Source: Sinomonas notoginsengisoli (GTDB lineage: Bacteria; Actinomycetota; Actinomycetes; Actinomycetales; Micrococcaceae). From it: a stretch of 64,000 nt of DNA. The notes beneath the pieces are model-generated. The model ran no database searches and had not been told where the DNA came from. It saw only the letters and a program-made list of their open reading frames with translations. Positions 30,751-39,295 of the stretch are shown one piece after another. The position numbers were made by a program, and so were the translations under genes. Where the stretch lies: NCBI RefSeq assembly GCF_021554725.1, contig NZ_JAIZDP010000001.1:186001-250000 (forward strand). The letters run 5' to 3'. The number at the start of each line of letters is the position of its first letter. The stretch's first letter is position 1.

Positions 30751-31506
30751 GTGTATTCCGTGAAGTCGCCCAAGGCTGAGCTCAGGCCTGACGTAGAGGA
30801 CCGCACCCGTGACCGAGTCCTCAGCGCCGTGCTCGAGCATGGCCCCGTCAGTGCCGCCGAACTCGGCGAGATGCTCAATGTCACCCCGGCCGCGGTGCGC
30901 CGACACCTCGATGCCCTCACGGACGCCGGCGTCGTTGAGGTCAAGCTGGTGGCGACGTCGGGGACCGGGGCTGGTCGGCCCGCTCGGCGCTACGTGCTGA
31001 CATCGCGGGGCCAGTCCACGATCGGTGACGACTACCTCGACATCGCCAGAAAGGCGCTCGAGCGCCTTGCGGAGCTCGGCGGACCCGGGGCGGTCGAGGA
31101 CTTCGCCCACGAGAGGTTCGCGGCCATGGAACGGCGGTACAAGCCGCTTCTCGAAGCGGCGGGCGATGACGTCGCTGCCCGCTCCCGCGCCCTCGCCGAG
31201 GCCCTTACCGCTGACGGCTTCGTTGCCTCGACGGCGACGGTGCACGGCAAGGCACCGATTCCAGCCCACCTCAAGAGCGTCCAGCTGTGCCAGGGCCATT
31301 GCCCCGTGCAGCAACTGGCGGCGGAGTTCCCCGCGTTCTGCGACAGTGAGACTGCCGCCTTCTCGCGCCTGCTGGGCGTGGACGTCCGGCGGCTCTCGAC
31401 TCTTGCGCAGGGCGGCCACGTGTGCACGACTCACATTCCTACCGGGCGCGGCCAGCTCAAGGCCGTCGTCTCGGAGACATCCATCGAGCAGCAAGAGAGG
31501 CCGTGA
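30751..31506 (+). CDS. sufR: SUF operon Fe-S-sensing repressor SufR
   Basis: SufR is a winged-helix repressor that senses cluster supply through its own Fe-S cluster. The 251-residue protein has a DeoR/ArsR-like HTH ([20 protein letters not shown] near 36-55). A C-terminal cysteine set starts with CQGHCP, has a third Cys 12 residues later in AFCDSE, and a fourth in HVCTT. Spacing of this kind fits cluster binding. It directly precedes sufB, its TGA overlapping the sufB ATG. GTG at 30751 fits a leaderless start; GTG at 30697 lies before the palindrome and is less likely. Confidence 0.88.
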   Translation: MYSVKSPKAELRPDVEDRTRDRVLSAVLEHGPVSAAELGEMLNVTPAAVRRHLDALTDAGVVEVKLVATSGTGAGRPARRYVLTSRGQSTIGDDYLDIARKALERLAELGGPGAVEDFAHERFAAMERRYKPLLEAAGDDVAARSRALAEALTADGFVASTATVHGKAPIPAHLKSVQLCQGHCPVQQLAAEFPAFCDSETAAFSRLLGVDVRRLSTLAQGGHVCTTHIPTGRGQLKAVVSETSIEQQERP

Positions 31507-32993
31507 TGACGGATCAATTAGCGCAGGACCGCGCTGTGACGGCCGTGGACCAGGCTGGCGCCGGGTCCACGGTGATCGCGGAGATCCTGGAGAAGAACCC
31601 GGAGCTCCACGGGATCGGCACCTACGAGTACGGCTGGGCCGACAAGAATGACGCCGGCGCGAACGCGCGGCGTGGCCTCAACGAGGACGTGGTCCGGGAC
31701 ATCTCGGCCAAGAAGGGCGAGCCCGAGTGGATGCTCGACCTCCGCCTGAAGGGCCTGAAGTACTTCGACCGCAAGCCGATGCCGCTGTGGGGCGCTGACC
31801 TCTCGGGCATCGACTTCGACAACATCAAGTACTTTGTCCGCTCCACGGAGAAGCAGGCGCAGTCCTGGGAGGACCTCCCGGAGGACATCCGCAACACCTA
31901 CGAGAAGCTCGGCATCCCGGAGGCAGAGCGCAGCCGTCTCGTGGCCGGCGTCGCCGCCCAGTACGAGTCGGAGGTGGTGTACCACCAGATCCGCGAGGAC
32001 CTCGAGGCCCAGGGCGTGATCTTCCTCGACACGGACACTGCGCTGAAGGAGCACCCCGAGTTCTTCACCGAGTACTTCGGCACAGTCATCCCAGCCGGCG
32101 ACAACAAGTTCGCCTCGCTCAATACGGCTGTGTGGTCAGGCGGCTCGTTCGTGTACGTCCCGAAGGGCGTCCACGTTGAGATCCCGCTGCAGGCCTACTT
32201 CCGCATCAACACGGAGAACATGGGCCAGTTCGAGCGCACGCTCATCATCGCCGACGAGGACTCGTACGTGCACTACATCGAGGGCTGTACGGCCCCGATC
32301 TACACGTCGGACTCGCTGCACTCCGCAGTCGTGGAGATCATCGTCAAGAAGGGCGCCCGCGTCCGCTACACGACGATCCAGAACTGGTCGAACAATGTCT
32401 ACAACCTCGTGACCAAGCGCGCCATGTGCCACGAAGGCGCAACGATGGAGTGGATCGACGGTAACATCGGCTCGAAAGTCACCATGAAGTACCCGGCCGT
32501 GTACCTGGTCGGCGAGCACGCCAAGGGCGAGACCCTCTCGATCGCCTTCGCCGGCGAGGGCCAGCACCAGGACACCGGATCCAAGATGGTCCACATCGCG
32601 CCGAACACGAAGTCCTCGATCGTCTCCAAGTCCGTGGCCCGCGGCGGCGGCCGCTCGGCCTACCGAGGCCTCGTCCAGGTCCGCGAGGGGGCCACGCACT
32701 CGGCCAACACGGTGCGCTGCGACGCCCTCCTCGTCGACACGATCTCGCGCTCCGACACCTACCCGTACATCGACATCCGCGAGGACGATGTGGTGCTCGG
32801 ACATGAGGCGACGGTCTCCAGGGTGTCCGAGGAGCAGCTCTTCTATCTCATGTCCCGCGGGATGCCCGAGGACGAGGCCATGGCCATGATCGTCCGCGGC
32901 TTCATCGAGCCGATTGCACGCGAGCTCCCCATGGAGTACGCCCTCGAGCTGAACCGTTTGATCGAACTGCAGATGGAAGGGTCCGTCGGCTGA
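31506..32993 (+). CDS. sufB: Fe-S cluster assembly scaffold SufB
   Basis: SufB is the scaffold subunit of the SufBC2D complex, where clusters are built. The 495-residue protein has [17 protein letters not shown] near 210, the EGCTAPIY cysteine region near 260 and the C-terminal LFYLMSRGM / [10 protein letters not shown]. It is continuous and carries no intein, unlike mycobacterial SufB. ATG at 31506 overlaps the sufR stop, with GAGAGG upstream. Confidence 0.97.
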   Translation: MTDQLAQDRAVTAVDQAGAGSTVIAEILEKNPELHGIGTYEYGWADKNDAGANARRGLNEDVVRDISAKKGEPEWMLDLRLKGLKYFDRKPMPLWGADLSGIDFDNIKYFVRSTEKQAQSWEDLPEDIRNTYEKLGIPEAERSRLVAGVAAQYESEVVYHQIREDLEAQGVIFLDTDTALKEHPEFFTEYFGTVIPAGDNKFASLNTAVWSGGSFVYVPKGVHVEIPLQAYFRINTENMGQFERTLIIADEDSYVHYIEGCTAPIYTSDSLHSAVVEIIVKKGARVRYTTIQNWSNNVYNLVTKRAMCHEGATMEWIDGNIGSKVTMKYPAVYLVGEHAKGETLSIAFAGEGQHQDTGSKMVHIAPNTKSSIVSKSVARGGGRSAYRGLVQVREGATHSANTVRCDALLVDTISRSDTYPYIDIREDDVVLGHEATVSRVSEEQLFYLMSRGMPEDEAMAMIVRGFIEPIARELPMEYALELNRLIELQMEGSVG

Positions 32994-34285
32994 TGACCGA
33001 GATGACAGAAGAGAAGACAGCAGCTGAGAAGGCAGGCGCCGGCAGGCCGTCCATCCCGGGCCTCACCGAGGAGGGCGAAAGCCTCACCCCGCTCGAGCCT
33101 GCCGAGCAGTCGCGCTCCACGCTGGGTGGGGACGCCGCCAAGCCGCATTCCCACGGCGGTGGATACGGCATCCCGGACAGCTCCCGCGCCGGCCGCCTCA
33201 CCTCGTACCGGCTCGAGGACTTCCCGGCCGTCAAGGGCACTGAGGAGGAGTGGCGCTTCACGCCCCTCAAGCGGCTCAGCGGCCTCCACACCACAGCGCT
33301 CGACGGCGCCGCCCCGGCTGTCGCAGTCGAGGCGCCTGACGAGGTCCGTGTCGAGACCGTGGGGCGTGACGATGCCCGCATCGGCTCGGCCAGCATCCCC
33401 GAGGACCGCGTCTCCGCGAATGCGTGGGCCCACTTCGCCGAGGCCACGGTCATCACCGTGCCTGCCGGGGCCGAGCTCACGGAGCGTGTCCTCGTCACGC
33501 TCACGGGTGCGGGCCTTGCGGCAGCAGCCCAGCACGTGGTGATTGTCGCCGAGAAGGGGGCGCGCGGTGTCGTCGTCCTCAACCACATCGGTGAGGCGAT
33601 CGTGGCCGAGAACGTCGAGATTCTCCTCGAGGACGGCGCGGACCTCACGGTCGTGTCCCTGCAGGAGTGGAGCGACGCCTCGGTGCATGCCTCGAGCCAG
33701 CAGGTCAGGATCGGCCGGGATGCGCACCTGAAGCACATCGCCGTGAGCCTCGGCGGCTCGCTTGTGCGTATGACCCCGACGGCCCGCTTTGCGGCGCCCG
33801 GCGGCGAGGCCGAACTGTACGGGCTCTACTTCGCCGATGCCGGCCAGCACCTCGAGCACCGTACCTACGTGGACCACGCCCAGCCCAACTGCATCTCGAA
33901 CGTCCTGTACAAGGGCGCTCTGCAGGGCAAGGACGCACGTACCGTGTGGGTCGGCGACGTGCTGATCCAGAAGCAGGCCGAGGGCACTGACAGCTACGAA
34001 AAGAACCAGAACCTGGTCCTCACCGACGGCGGCCGCGCCGACTCGGTCCCCAACCTCGAGATCGAGACAGGCCTCATCAAGGGCGCCGGCCACGCGAGCG
34101 CGACCGGCCGCTTCGACGACGAGCACCTCTTCTACCTCATGGCCCGCGGCATCCCCGAGGACGTGGCGCGCCGGCTGGTGGTGCGCGGCTTCCTGAACGA
34201 GATCATCCAGAAGATCGGCGTTCCGAGCATCGAAGAGCACCTCACCGAGGCCGTCGAGCGCGAGCTCGACGCCAGCGAAAACTGA
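32993..34285 (+). CDS. sufD: Fe-S cluster assembly protein SufD
   Basis: SufD pairs with SufB and is needed for iron entry to the scaffold. The 430-residue protein has the beta-helix core with YGLYFADAGQHLEHRTYVDHAQP near 275-297 and the C-terminal LFYLMARGIPEDVARRLVVRGF. The first 60 residues are a charged, non-conserved tail. Its ATG overlaps the sufB stop by one base. Confidence 0.95.
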   Translation: MTEMTEEKTAAEKAGAGRPSIPGLTEEGESLTPLEPAEQSRSTLGGDAAKPHSHGGGYGIPDSSRAGRLTSYRLEDFPAVKGTEEEWRFTPLKRLSGLHTTALDGAAPAVAVEAPDEVRVETVGRDDARIGSASIPEDRVSANAWAHFAEATVITVPAGAELTERVLVTLTGAGLAAAAQHVVIVAEKGARGVVVLNHIGEAIVAENVEILLEDGADLTVVSLQEWSDASVHASSQQVRIGRDAHLKHIAVSLGGSLVRMTPTARFAAPGGEAELYGLYFADAGQHLEHRTYVDHAQPNCISNVLYKGALQGKDARTVWVGDVLIQKQAEGTDSYEKNQNLVLTDGGRADSVPNLEIETGLIKGAGHASATGRFDDEHLFYLMARGIPEDVARRLVVRGFLNEIIQKIGVPSIEEHLTEAVERELDASEN

Positions 34286-34334
34286 CCCTCACCTCATGAC
34301 TTCGCCCGGGGCGACCGGGCACTAGGAGAAACAC

Positions 34335-35111
34335 ATGTCGACTCTGGAGATCAAGGACCTGCACGTCTCGATCGAGACCGAGCAGGGCGTCAAGGAGATC
34401 CTCAAGGGCGTCACCCTGACCGTGAAGACCGGCGAGACCCACGCCATCATGGGGCCCAACGGCTCCGGCAAGTCCACGCTCGCCTCGACCATCGCGGGCC
34501 ACCCGCGCTACACCGTCACCCAGGGCTCCATCACGCTCGATGGCGAGGACGTCCTCGCGATGAGTGTCGACCAGCGCGCCCGGGCCGGCCTGTTCCTCGC
34601 GATGCAGTACCCGGTGGAGATTCCCGGCGTCACGATGACCAACTTCCTGCGCACCGCGAAGACGGCGATCGATGGCACGGCGCCGGCGATCCGCACGTGG
34701 ACCAAGGACGTCAAGGCCGCCATGGAGCAGCTGCGCATCGACGCCGACTTCGCCCAGCGCAATGTCAACGAGGGCTTCTCCGGCGGTGAGAAGAAGCGGG
34801 TCGAGATCCTCCAGCTCGAGCTGTTCAAGCCGAAGTTCGCGGTTCTCGACGAGACCGATTCCGGCCTCGACGTGGACGCCCTCAAGGTCGTCTCGGAGGG
34901 CGTGAACCGCGCTCAGGCCGAGGGCAACATGGGCACCCTGCTCATCACGCACTACACCCGGATCCTGCGCTACATCAAGCCCGAGTTCGTGCACGTGTTC
35001 GTTGATGGCCGTGTGGTCGAGCAGGGTGGCCCCGAGCTCGCCGACCGGCTCGAGGACGAGGGCTACGACCGCTACCTTGTCGGCGCTGGCTCGGTCAGCG
35101 CCAAGGCCTGA
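34335..35111 (+). CDS. sufC: Fe-S cluster assembly ATPase SufC
   Basis: SufC is the ABC-type ATPase that drives conformational change in SufBC2D. The 258-residue protein has Walker A GPNGSGKST near residue 40, signature FSGGEKKR near 150 and the SufC-typical LDETDSGLDVDAL in place of a plain LDEP. AGGAGAAACAC precedes the ATG. It lies 49 nt after sufD. Confidence 0.97.
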   Translation: MSTLEIKDLHVSIETEQGVKEILKGVTLTVKTGETHAIMGPNGSGKSTLASTIAGHPRYTVTQGSITLDGEDVLAMSVDQRARAGLFLAMQYPVEIPGVTMTNFLRTAKTAIDGTAPAIRTWTKDVKAAMEQLRIDADFAQRNVNEGFSGGEKKRVEILQLELFKPKFAVLDETDSGLDVDALKVVSEGVNRAQAEGNMGTLLITHYTRILRYIKPEFVHVFVDGRVVEQGGPELADRLEDEGYDRYLVGAGSVSAKA

Positions 35112-35159
35112 CCTCGACGGCCCACGGCCGTCACCATTTCCGAAACAGGGAAGGCAGTG

Positions 35160-35489
35160 ATGACAGAGATCCAGCCGGCACCGACCTCGCTCGAGGAGGT
35201 CGAGGAGTGCCTCAAGGACGTGATCGACCCCGAGCTCGGCGTCAACGTCGTGGACCTGGGGCTCGTTTACGGGCTCGAATACGGCGAGGATGGCGCGCTG
35301 CTCATCAGCATGACGCTCACCACCGCCGCATGCCCGCTCACGGACATTCTCGAGGAGCAGGTCGGCAAGGTCCTCGATGGCATTGTCGACGAGTGGCGCC
35401 TCAACTGGGTGTGGATGCCGCCATGGGGTCCCGAGCGGATCACTGAGGATGGGCGCGACCAGATGCGCGCCCTTGGGTTCAACATCTAG
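35160..35489 (+). CDS. sufT: SufT-like DUF59 Fe-S maturation protein
   Basis: The 109-residue MIP18/DUF59 protein carries DVIDPELGVNVVDLGLVY near 25-42 and the conserved cysteine in TTAACPLTDIL near 62. SufT-type proteins help load Fe-S clusters into client enzymes. ATG at 35160 has AGGGAAGG at correct distance, whereas the GTG at 35157 would leave only 2 nt. It closes the operon; no cysteine desulfurase gene lies between sufC and this gene. Confidence 0.9.
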   Translation: MTEIQPAPTSLEEVEECLKDVIDPELGVNVVDLGLVYGLEYGEDGALLISMTLTTAACPLTDILEEQVGKVLDGIVDEWRLNWVWMPPWGPERITEDGRDQMRALGFNI

Positions 35490-35519
35490 GACCCGCACCG
35501 CGAACAGTGCCCAGTGCCA

Positions 35520-35561
35520 CGGCGGCCGGTCACCCTCCCTGCGGAGGGTGACCGGCCGCCG
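35520..35561. terminator. Bidirectional terminator between sufT and ypfJ
   Basis: A 19-bp perfect stem (35520-35538 with 35543-35561) has a CTGC loop. It lies between converging genes, 31 nt after the sufT stop. Confidence 0.85.
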
Positions 35562-35609
35562 TCGTGCAGGGGGCACATGCCCCGTCCGCGGCCAGACGCT
35601 GCTCCGCGG

Positions 35610-36521
35610 CTACACGCTGCCGACAAGCGTGTTGCACTGGTTGATGTCGCCGCTCGAGAAGCCGCGCATGAACCAGGTCTGGCGCTGTTGGCTCGTGCCG
35701 TGCGTGTAGCTCTCGGGGCTCACGCGGCCGGTGGCGGCCTGCTGGATCCGGTCATCGCCCACTGAGGCGGCCGCCGAGAGGGCGTCCTGCACGTCCTTCT
35801 GGGTGATGGGCTGCAGGTACGGCTTGCCGGTGGCAGGGTCCGGAGTTGTGCTCGCGTGGTGCGCCCACATGCCGGCGAAGCAGTCGGCCTGCAGCTCGAC
35901 GCGCACGCTGCCCGACTGCGGGCCCTGGGGGTCCTTCTGGGCATAGCCGAGGGTGCCGATGAGGTCCTGGACGTGGTGGCCGAACTCGTGGGCCACGACG
36001 TACTCCTGTGCGAGCGGGCCGCCGGAGGAGCCGAAGCGGTTCACGAGCTCGTCGAAGAACCCGGGATCGAAGTATGCCGTCGTGTCGCTCGGGCAGTAGA
36101 ACGGTCCGACCGCGGTGGACGCGGGACCGCATGCCGTCTGGGTGCGCCCGCTGAAGATGACGGCCTGGGGCTTGGTGTACTTGACGCCCTGCTGGGGCAG
36201 GTAGCCGCTCCAGAACGCGTTGACACTGTTGACCGTGCCGACGATGCGGCAGTCGAGGCGGGCCGATGCATCAGCGCCGGTCCTGCATTCGCTCGTGCCC
36301 CCGGCGGTGCCTACGGGCTGCTGCTGGCCCGAATCCTGGCCACCGCCGGTGAGGTCGTTCAGGATGCTGGGGTTCACGCCGAGGAGGCTCAGCACCAGAA
36401 CGAGGATCGCCCCGCCGAGGCCGCCGCCGATCATCGTCCCGCGGCCGAACCGCCCTCCACCGCCGCCGCGGCGGTCTTCGACCTGGGACGGATCCAGTTG
36501 GCTGCCTTCGTTGAAGCTCAT
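35610..36521 (-). CDS. ypfJ: YpfJ-family neutral zinc metallopeptidase
   Basis: The 303-residue protein starts with a Gly/Arg-rich cytosolic tail. One membrane anchor follows at about residues 30-50 (MIGGGLGGAILVLVLSLLGV), then an extracytoplasmic domain with the zinc-protease motif HEFGHH near 180 and the downstream ELQADCFAG, which provides the third ligand. Substrates of this family are unknown. Minus-strand TAACGT lies 6 nt before the ATG, a leaderless start. Confidence 0.9.
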   Translation of the reverse strand: MSFNEGSQLDPSQVEDRRGGGGGRFGRGTMIGGGLGGAILVLVLSLLGVNPSILNDLTGGGQDSGQQQPVGTAGGTSECRTGADASARLDCRIVGTVNSVNAFWSGYLPQQGVKYTKPQAVIFSGRTQTACGPASTAVGPFYCPSDTTAYFDPGFFDELVNRFGSSGGPLAQEYVVAHEFGHHVQDLIGTLGYAQKDPQGPQSGSVRVELQADCFAGMWAHHASTTPDPATGKPYLQPITQKDVQDALSAAASVGDDRIQQAATGRVSPESYTHGTSQQRQTWFMRGFSSGDINQCNTLVGSV

Positions 36522-36527
36522 GGACCC

Positions 36528-36580
36528 ACGTTAGCCGCCACGTCATGATCGCGGGCGCACCGGCGGCCCGCCGATAGAAT
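36528..36580. promoter_or_regulatory. Divergent leaderless promoters, ypfJ and acyl-CoA synthetase
   Basis: Minus-strand TAACGT (36533-36528) precedes the ypfJ ATG by 6 nt. Plus-strand TAGAAT (36575-36580) precedes the synthetase ATG at 36587 by 6 nt. The starts are 65 bp apart. Confidence 0.5.
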
Positions 36581-36586
36581 CTATGC

Positions 36587-38002
36587 ATGCCTTTTCTGGA
36601 CCGGCTGTCGCGCTGGGCGGCGGAGAAGCAGCACGAGCCCGCGGTCGTCTGCGGGCGTGAACGGCTTTCATGGTCCGAGCTGCACGGCGCCGCCGCCGCC
36701 CTCGCCCGATCGGGAGAGCCCACCGGTGTGCTCCGGGAGCCCAACAGCGTGGGCTTCGCCGTGCGCTGGGCGGCGGGAGTGGCCGGCGAGCGCGAGTGCG
36801 CGGTCCTGGACCCCGCGTGGCCGGATGACCTCGCGGACACCGTGGAGCGTCGCCTCGCCGAGCGCTGGGGCGCCCCCGCACACCGGCGTCCGGCGCCTGA
36901 GGCCCTCCGCGACGGGGAACCGGCCTCCAGCTTCCTCGTGGGCCTGACCTCGGGGACGACGAGCGTCCCCAAGGCCTTCAGCCGCTCCCGTGCCTCCTGG
37001 GTGCGCTCCTTCGAGGCCTCCGCCGCCGCATTCCGCCTCGACCCCGCCGATCGGGTCCTAGCCCCTGGCCCGCTCTCGGCGAGCCTGAACCTCTACACGC
37101 TCTCGGAATGCCTCTGGGCGGGAGCCACCTTCCACACCCTTGCGCGGTTCGACGTCGGCGATGCGCATGCCGAGGTCTCGCTTCGCGGCATCACGCGCCT
37201 CGTCCTAGTCCCAACGATGCTCCGGGTCCTCGCCGAGCGGGGCATCACCGGAGACGTCGACGCGAGCGGGATTACCGCCGTCGTCTGCTCGGGCCAAAAG
37301 CTCGACCGGCGTACCCTCGAGGCAGTGCGGCGCTGGGCGCCACGGGCCGTGGTGTGGGAGTACTACGGCGCCTCCGAGCTGAGCTTCGTCGCCGCGAGCC
37401 GCCACGACCCCGGTCCTGCAGCCGCAGCCGCAGAGGTGGGCACCGGTGTCGGCCGTGCCTTCGAGGGCGTCGAGGCGGCCATCCTGGACGATCGGGGCGC
37501 TCCCGTGTCCGATGGGCAGACCGGCAACATCTGCGTGCGGAGCCCCCTAGTGTGCGACGGCTACGTGTGGGGAGATGACGGGCAGGCGTTCACGCGCCTG
37601 GGAGACTGGTTCACCGTCCGCGACCAGGGCTTCCTCGACGCCGGTGAACTGCATGTGCTCGGCCGGTCGCAGGACATGATCAACACCGGCGGCCACAACG
37701 TGTACCCGCACGAGGTCGAGGCAGCCCTCGCGATGCTGCCCGGCGTGGCTGAGGTGGTCGTGGCGGGCGTCCCCGATGACGTGCGGGGCCAGCGCGTCGT
37801 GGCCGGGATTGTCCCGGCGCACGCGGGGCTGTGCCAGCTCCAGCTCCGCGCGGGGCTCGAGGGGCGGCTCGCGCCGGCGAAGCGGCCGCTCGAGTACCTG
37901 CAGCTCGACGCCCTGCCCGTCACCGAACGCGGCAAGCTCTCCCGCACCGAATTCTCCCGCTGGGCGCTCGAAGGGGACTCGCGTGCGCGGCGGCTCGCCT
38001 GA
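36587..38002 (+). CDS. AMP-forming acyl-CoA synthetase (YhfT-like)
   Basis: The 471-residue ANL-superfamily enzyme shows the ATP-binding loop TSGTTSVPK near residue 120, the YYGASELSF motif near 265, GDWFTVRDQGFLD near 343 and the catalytic lysine in TERGKLSR near 450. The family activates a carboxylate to acyl-AMP and then acyl-CoA. It is shorter than most fatty acyl-CoA ligases (500-560) because its N-terminal domain is compact. It overlaps the thiolase gene, and the pair recalls Bacillus yhfT-yhfS. The chain-length preference is unknown. Confidence 0.87.
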   Translation: MPFLDRLSRWAAEKQHEPAVVCGRERLSWSELHGAAAALARSGEPTGVLREPNSVGFAVRWAAGVAGERECAVLDPAWPDDLADTVERRLAERWGAPAHRRPAPEALRDGEPASSFLVGLTSGTTSVPKAFSRSRASWVRSFEASAAAFRLDPADRVLAPGPLSASLNLYTLSECLWAGATFHTLARFDVGDAHAEVSLRGITRLVLVPTMLRVLAERGITGDVDASGITAVVCSGQKLDRRTLEAVRRWAPRAVVWEYYGASELSFVAASRHDPGPAAAAAEVGTGVGRAFEGVEAAILDDRGAPVSDGQTGNICVRSPLVCDGYVWGDDGQAFTRLGDWFTVRDQGFLDAGELHVLGRSQDMINTGGHNVYPHEVEAALAMLPGVAEVVVAGVPDDVRGQRVVAGIVPAHAGLCQLQLRAGLEGRLAPAKRPLEYLQLDALPVTERGKLSRTEFSRWALEGDSRARRLA

Positions 38003-39224
38003 GCCCGGCTACCGCAGGCGGCTCGCGCCCCCGGGAGCGCCCCTCGTGATGGCCGGCCGACGGACCCCTCTTGCGCGTGCTGGCACTCTGCTCGCCGAGG
38101 TTCCCGTCCACCGGCTGCTAACTCCTGTGCTGGAAGCGCTGACCGGGACGCCGGGCCTCGACCCCGCGCGGCTTGCCGACGTCGTCGTGGGCAATGCAGC
38201 GGGCGGCGGAGGGAACCTCGCGCGGCTCGCGGTCCTGGAGGCGGGCCTGCCGGAGCGCCTTCCCGGCATCACCGTGGACCGACAGTGCGGGTCCGGGCTC
38301 GACGCTGTCGTCCTCGCGTGCCGCCTCGCCCAGGCGGGTGCCGGGGACCTGTTCGTCGCCGGCGGCGCCGAGTCGATCAGCACCGCGCCGGTGCGCGGGA
38401 GGCGGCGGCCAGGGGGCGGCGTCGACTTCTACCACCGTGCCCAGCACGCCCCGACGGAGGAGGGCGAGGCGGAGCCCGGCGATCCGGAGATGGGCGTCGC
38501 GGCCGAGACGGTGGCACGGGAGGCCGGGGTGGTGCGGGAGCGCCAGGACGAGTTCGCGCTGCGGAGCCACCGCCTGGCGCTCACTGCACTCTCGCGAGGG
38601 GCGTTCGACGCCGAACTCGTGCCCGTGCGCGGACCACGGGGCTGGGTGCGGGCGGACAACGGTCCGCGGGCCCGCCTCGACGCGCGGCTCCTCGCCCGTT
38701 TCCCGCCGGCATTCGTCCCAGAAGGGACGGTCACGGCGGGTAATTCCTGCTTCGACGCCGACGGTGCGGCGGGGGTGCTTGTGGCAGCCCGCGACGCCGC
38801 AGCGGACCTCGAGGGGGCTGGGGCGCGGCCCTCACTGGCCTTCGTCGACGCGGTGACGGTGGGGGTCGACCCCCGGCGGCTCGGCCTCGGAGCGGCGATG
38901 GCCGCGCAGTCGCTCCTCGCGGACCTCGGACTGGGCATCTCAGACATCGCCGCCATCGAGTTCAACGAGGCCTTTGCCGGACAGGTTCTCGCGTGCACCG
39001 ACCGTCTTGGGGTCGGACCCGTGCAGCTGGACACTGTTCTCAACACCGGAGGTGGGGCGCTCGCCCTCGGCCATGCCTATGGCGCCTCCGGCGCGGTGTC
39101 AGTGGTACGGCTGCTCGCACGGGCGCAACTGCTCCCCGAGGGTGCGCTGTGCCTCGCGCTGATCAGCTCGGCAGGCGGAATCGGGACGGCGGCCCTCTTC
39201 GAGACGACGATGCCTCGCCCCTGA
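37983..39224 (+). CDS. Thiolase-family acetyl-CoA acyltransferase
   Basis: The 413-residue thiolase has the nucleophilic cysteine in DRQCGSGLDA, NEAFAGQVLA and the catalytic histidine in GHAYGASGA. The last active-site block reads ISSAGGIG where most thiolases have CxGGGxG, so the second catalytic cysteine appears to be serine. GTG at 37983 overlaps the synthetase by 20 nt and keeps the first beta strand (APLVMAGRRTP); ATG at 38049 would cut into it. It probably acts with the synthetase in acyl-CoA chain shortening or condensation, and the altered residue leaves the activity open. Confidence 0.8.
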   Translation: MRGGSPEPGYRRRLAPPGAPLVMAGRRTPLARAGTLLAEVPVHRLLTPVLEALTGTPGLDPARLADVVVGNAAGGGGNLARLAVLEAGLPERLPGITVDRQCGSGLDAVVLACRLAQAGAGDLFVAGGAESISTAPVRGRRRPGGGVDFYHRAQHAPTEEGEAEPGDPEMGVAAETVAREAGVVRERQDEFALRSHRLALTALSRGAFDAELVPVRGPRGWVRADNGPRARLDARLLARFPPAFVPEGTVTAGNSCFDADGAAGVLVAARDAAADLEGAGARPSLAFVDAVTVGVDPRRLGLGAAMAAQSLLADLGLGISDIAAIEFNEAFAGQVLACTDRLGVGPVQLDTVLNTGGGALALGHAYGASGAVSVVRLLARAQLLPEGALCLALISSAGGIGTAALFETTMPRP

Positions 39225-39282
39225 GAGCGGCGAAGCCTTCGACGCGCCAGCGTTGTCCTGTCGCTCGCACTGCGATGTGGGA

Positions 39283-39288
39283 TATGCT
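39283..39288 (+). promoter_or_regulatory. -10 candidate for the formate dehydrogenase operon
   Basis: TATGCT is followed by 7 nt and the ATG at 39296, the same leaderless spacing seen for other genes here. In-frame ATGs at 39275 and 39284 lie before or inside it, which favours 39296. No clear -35 was found. Confidence 0.4.
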
Positions 39289-39295
39289 CGCCGAC

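Noticed and set aside
31506-32993. Possible intein in SufB, as in mycobacteria
   Set aside because: The 495-residue protein is continuous and of normal extein length; no splicing-block motifs were seen.
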